NCBI RefSeq assembly: GCF_001456025.1
Contig: NZ_LMTZ01000002.1
Span: forward strand, 1-64,000
DNA length: 64,000 nucleotides
Direction: 5' to 3'
DNA from: Mastigocoleus testarum BC008
Lineage (GTDB): Bacteria; Cyanobacteriota; Cyanobacteriia; Cyanobacteriales; Nostocaceae
Position numbers and translations under genes: made by a program
Notes under the pieces: model-generated
What the model saw: only the letters and a program-made list of their open reading frames with translations
Database searches by the model: none
What the model was told of the DNA's origin: nothing
Shown here: positions 62,957-64,000 of the stretch, in pieces
Layout of the letters: the number at the start of each line of letters is the position of its first letter
How positions within the stretch are numbered: the first letter of the stretch is position 1

Positions 62957-63372
62957 TTGATACGGAGAAAGGGCGAGATACAAGGGAACTCCAGAAACGT
63001 TCTTTTGCTGAGTGGCTTACTTTTAGCGTTGCTTCCTCACTCCTGATAGTAGTTATTTCCCTGGTTGGTTTCACTTGGTTTCAAGACTCACAACAAGAAC
63101 CCCCAATCCTGATTGTTACTCGGGAAAAAGCTATGCGGAAAGAAAACGGACATTTTTATGTACCCTTTAAGATACTGAATAAAGGTGGAAAAACTGCCGC
63201 TTCAGTTCAAATAATTGCTGAATTAAGCTTCAACGGTGAAGTCGAACAAACTGGACAGCAAGAAATTGATTTTTTATCGAGAAAAGAGAAAAAGGAAGGT
63301 GCATTCATTTTTACTAAAAATCCTCAAGAAGGAGAGTTAATGATTCGGGTTGCAAGCTACAAATTACCGTAG
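62953..63372 (+). CDS. TIGR02588-family single-pass membrane protein
   Basis: A 139-residue protein with one membrane helix (about residues 25-44, FSVASSLLIVVISLVGFTWF) and an outer beta-rich domain (FYVPFKILNKGGKTAASVQI, KEGAFIFTKNPQEGELMIRV) resembling an immunoglobulin-like fold. The ATG at 62953 overlaps the stop of the previous gene (ATGA), which fixes the start. It matches the TIGR02588 family, always paired with TIGR02587. The function is unknown. Confidence 0.88.
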   Translation: MIDTEKGRDTRELQKRSFAEWLTFSVASSLLIVVISLVGFTWFQDSQQEPPILIVTREKAMRKENGHFYVPFKILNKGGKTAASVQIIAELSFNGEVEQTGQQEIDFLSRKEKKEGAFIFTKNPQEGELMIRVASYKLP

Positions 63373-63581
63373 TGTTTCGTTAAGTTTTATTTGAATAATT
63401 TCGTCATCTAATTAGAAACTAGCAACTGGGAACTAAGGGTTTTCTAGCATCATAGGGTTAATGTAAATCTTATGTAAAGAAAAAGTTAAATATAGATAAA
63501 AAAATCAAGAAGTATTATGTAACCGAACCAGCATATAAATACGTTCAAAACACTTTTAAAAAATAAGTATTGGAGGACTAT
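63373..63581. other. Spacer before aldehyde dehydrogenase
   Basis: About 210 bases, AT-rich, ending in a strong ribosome-binding site GGAGG at 63572-63576, five bases before the next ATG. No terminator was identified for the upstream pair. Confidence 0.5.
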
Positions 63582-64000
63582 ATGGTTACAACAACCAGGC
63601 CAGAAAAACGGGTGAAAATCGGTCCAACCAAACTACTAATAAATAACGAATGGGTAGAAAGTGTTAGTGGTAAAAGATTTGAAACGATTAACCCTGCGAC
63701 AGGTGAAGTAATCTGCAATGTAGCTGAAGCAGATGCAGCAGATGTGGATAAGGCTGTAGAAGCCGCTAAAAATGCTTTTCACGGTAAAGAATGGCGTCAG
63801 ATGTCCGCAACCCGTCGCGGCGAATTACTTTACAAGTTGGCAGACTTAATTGAGCAAAATATCGATGAGTTAGCGCAACTGGAAACTTTAGATAATGGTA
63901 AGCCCCTACAACTTTCCTACGGCGACTTGGGCTTAGTTATCCGTTGTTATCGTTATTATGCCGGCTGGGCAGACAAGGTACAAGGTAAGACCATTCCTAT
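63582..64000 (+). CDS. NAD(P)-dependent aldehyde dehydrogenase, N-terminal part (cut by window edge)
   Basis: The ATG at 63582 follows a strong GGAGG. The 139 codons present read [19 protein letters not shown], then [40 protein letters not shown] and later [17 protein letters not shown] and [17 protein letters not shown]. This is the conserved N-terminal region of the betaine/retinal-type aldehyde dehydrogenases (ALDH1/2-like). The NAD-binding GxTxxG and the catalytic Cys and Glu lie beyond the right edge, so substrate and integrity cannot be judged. Confidence 0.93.
   Translation, partial: MVTTTRPEKRVKIGPTKLLINNEWVESVSGKRFETINPATGEVICNVAEADAADVDKAVEAAKNAFHGKEWRQMSATRRGELLYKLADLIEQNIDELAQLETLDNGKPLQLSYGDLGLVIRCYRYYAGWADKVQGKTIP

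Overview
The window looks like a chromosomal segment of a filamentous, probably heterocyst-forming cyanobacterium (Nostocales; I cannot name the genus). The evidence is an AT-rich sequence peppered with the octamer GCGATCGC (HIP1), an intact group 2a uptake hydrogenase (hupSL) as found in N2 fixers, a chlorophyll/bilin gene set (Mg-protoporphyrin ester cyclase, heme oxygenase, HemN), and many large signalling and conflict-type proteins (CHAT, WD40, vMAP-HTH, STAND-like ATPases). Intergenic space is large and full of short tandem repeats with 7-, 9- or 18-base units, palindromic repeats and small MITE-like elements.

Layout. 0-7 kb: start of an IS630-type transposase, hupS and hupL with a putative upstream NtcA site, two unknown small genes, a periplasmic alpha-carbonic anhydrase, and a histidine kinase remnant. 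7-16 kb: a secreted heme peroxidase with RTX repeats, a histidine phosphatase lacking its second catalytic His, a GNAT, a ThiF-like enzyme, small conserved proteins, and a TAXI-type binding protein fused to a cytoplasmic helical domain. 16-22 kb: a shortened WD40 protein, a GST, and the low-oxygen tetrapyrrole module chlAII / ho2 / hemN, with ho2 lying between the arms of a 67-68 bp inverted repeat. 22-33 kb: DUF4282 protein, VOC protein, lipase, a 1078-residue CHAT-ATPase-TPR protein, Tex, and a GT4 glycosyltransferase.

33.8-39.8 kb is the most interesting region. It is a tight three-gene operon encoding a winged-helix protein, an ORC/STAND-like AAA+ ATPase, and a 900-residue fusion of DEDDy 3'-5' exonuclease, Cas4/AddB-like PD-(D/E)XK nuclease with four cysteines, and an FtsK/HerA-type DNA translocase. 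I know of no described system with this make-up; it is a candidate DNA-processing or defence module. Next comes a vMAP-HTH / receiver / AAA-like ATPase fusion at 40.8 kb.

43-64 kb: uracil-DNA glycosylase, phosphoribosyltransferase, a subtilase with an altered oxyanion position, a TPR protein, a Uma2 protein, an orphan VWA protein, a membrane GTPase, a Ser/Thr kinase, RecJ with a repeat-derived Asn/Ser insertion, a PIG-V-like mannosyltransferase, the TIGR02587/TIGR02588 membrane pair, and the start of an aldehyde dehydrogenase. I saw no rRNA, tRNA or CRISPR array. Family names come from recognising protein sequence by eye; no database search was run.
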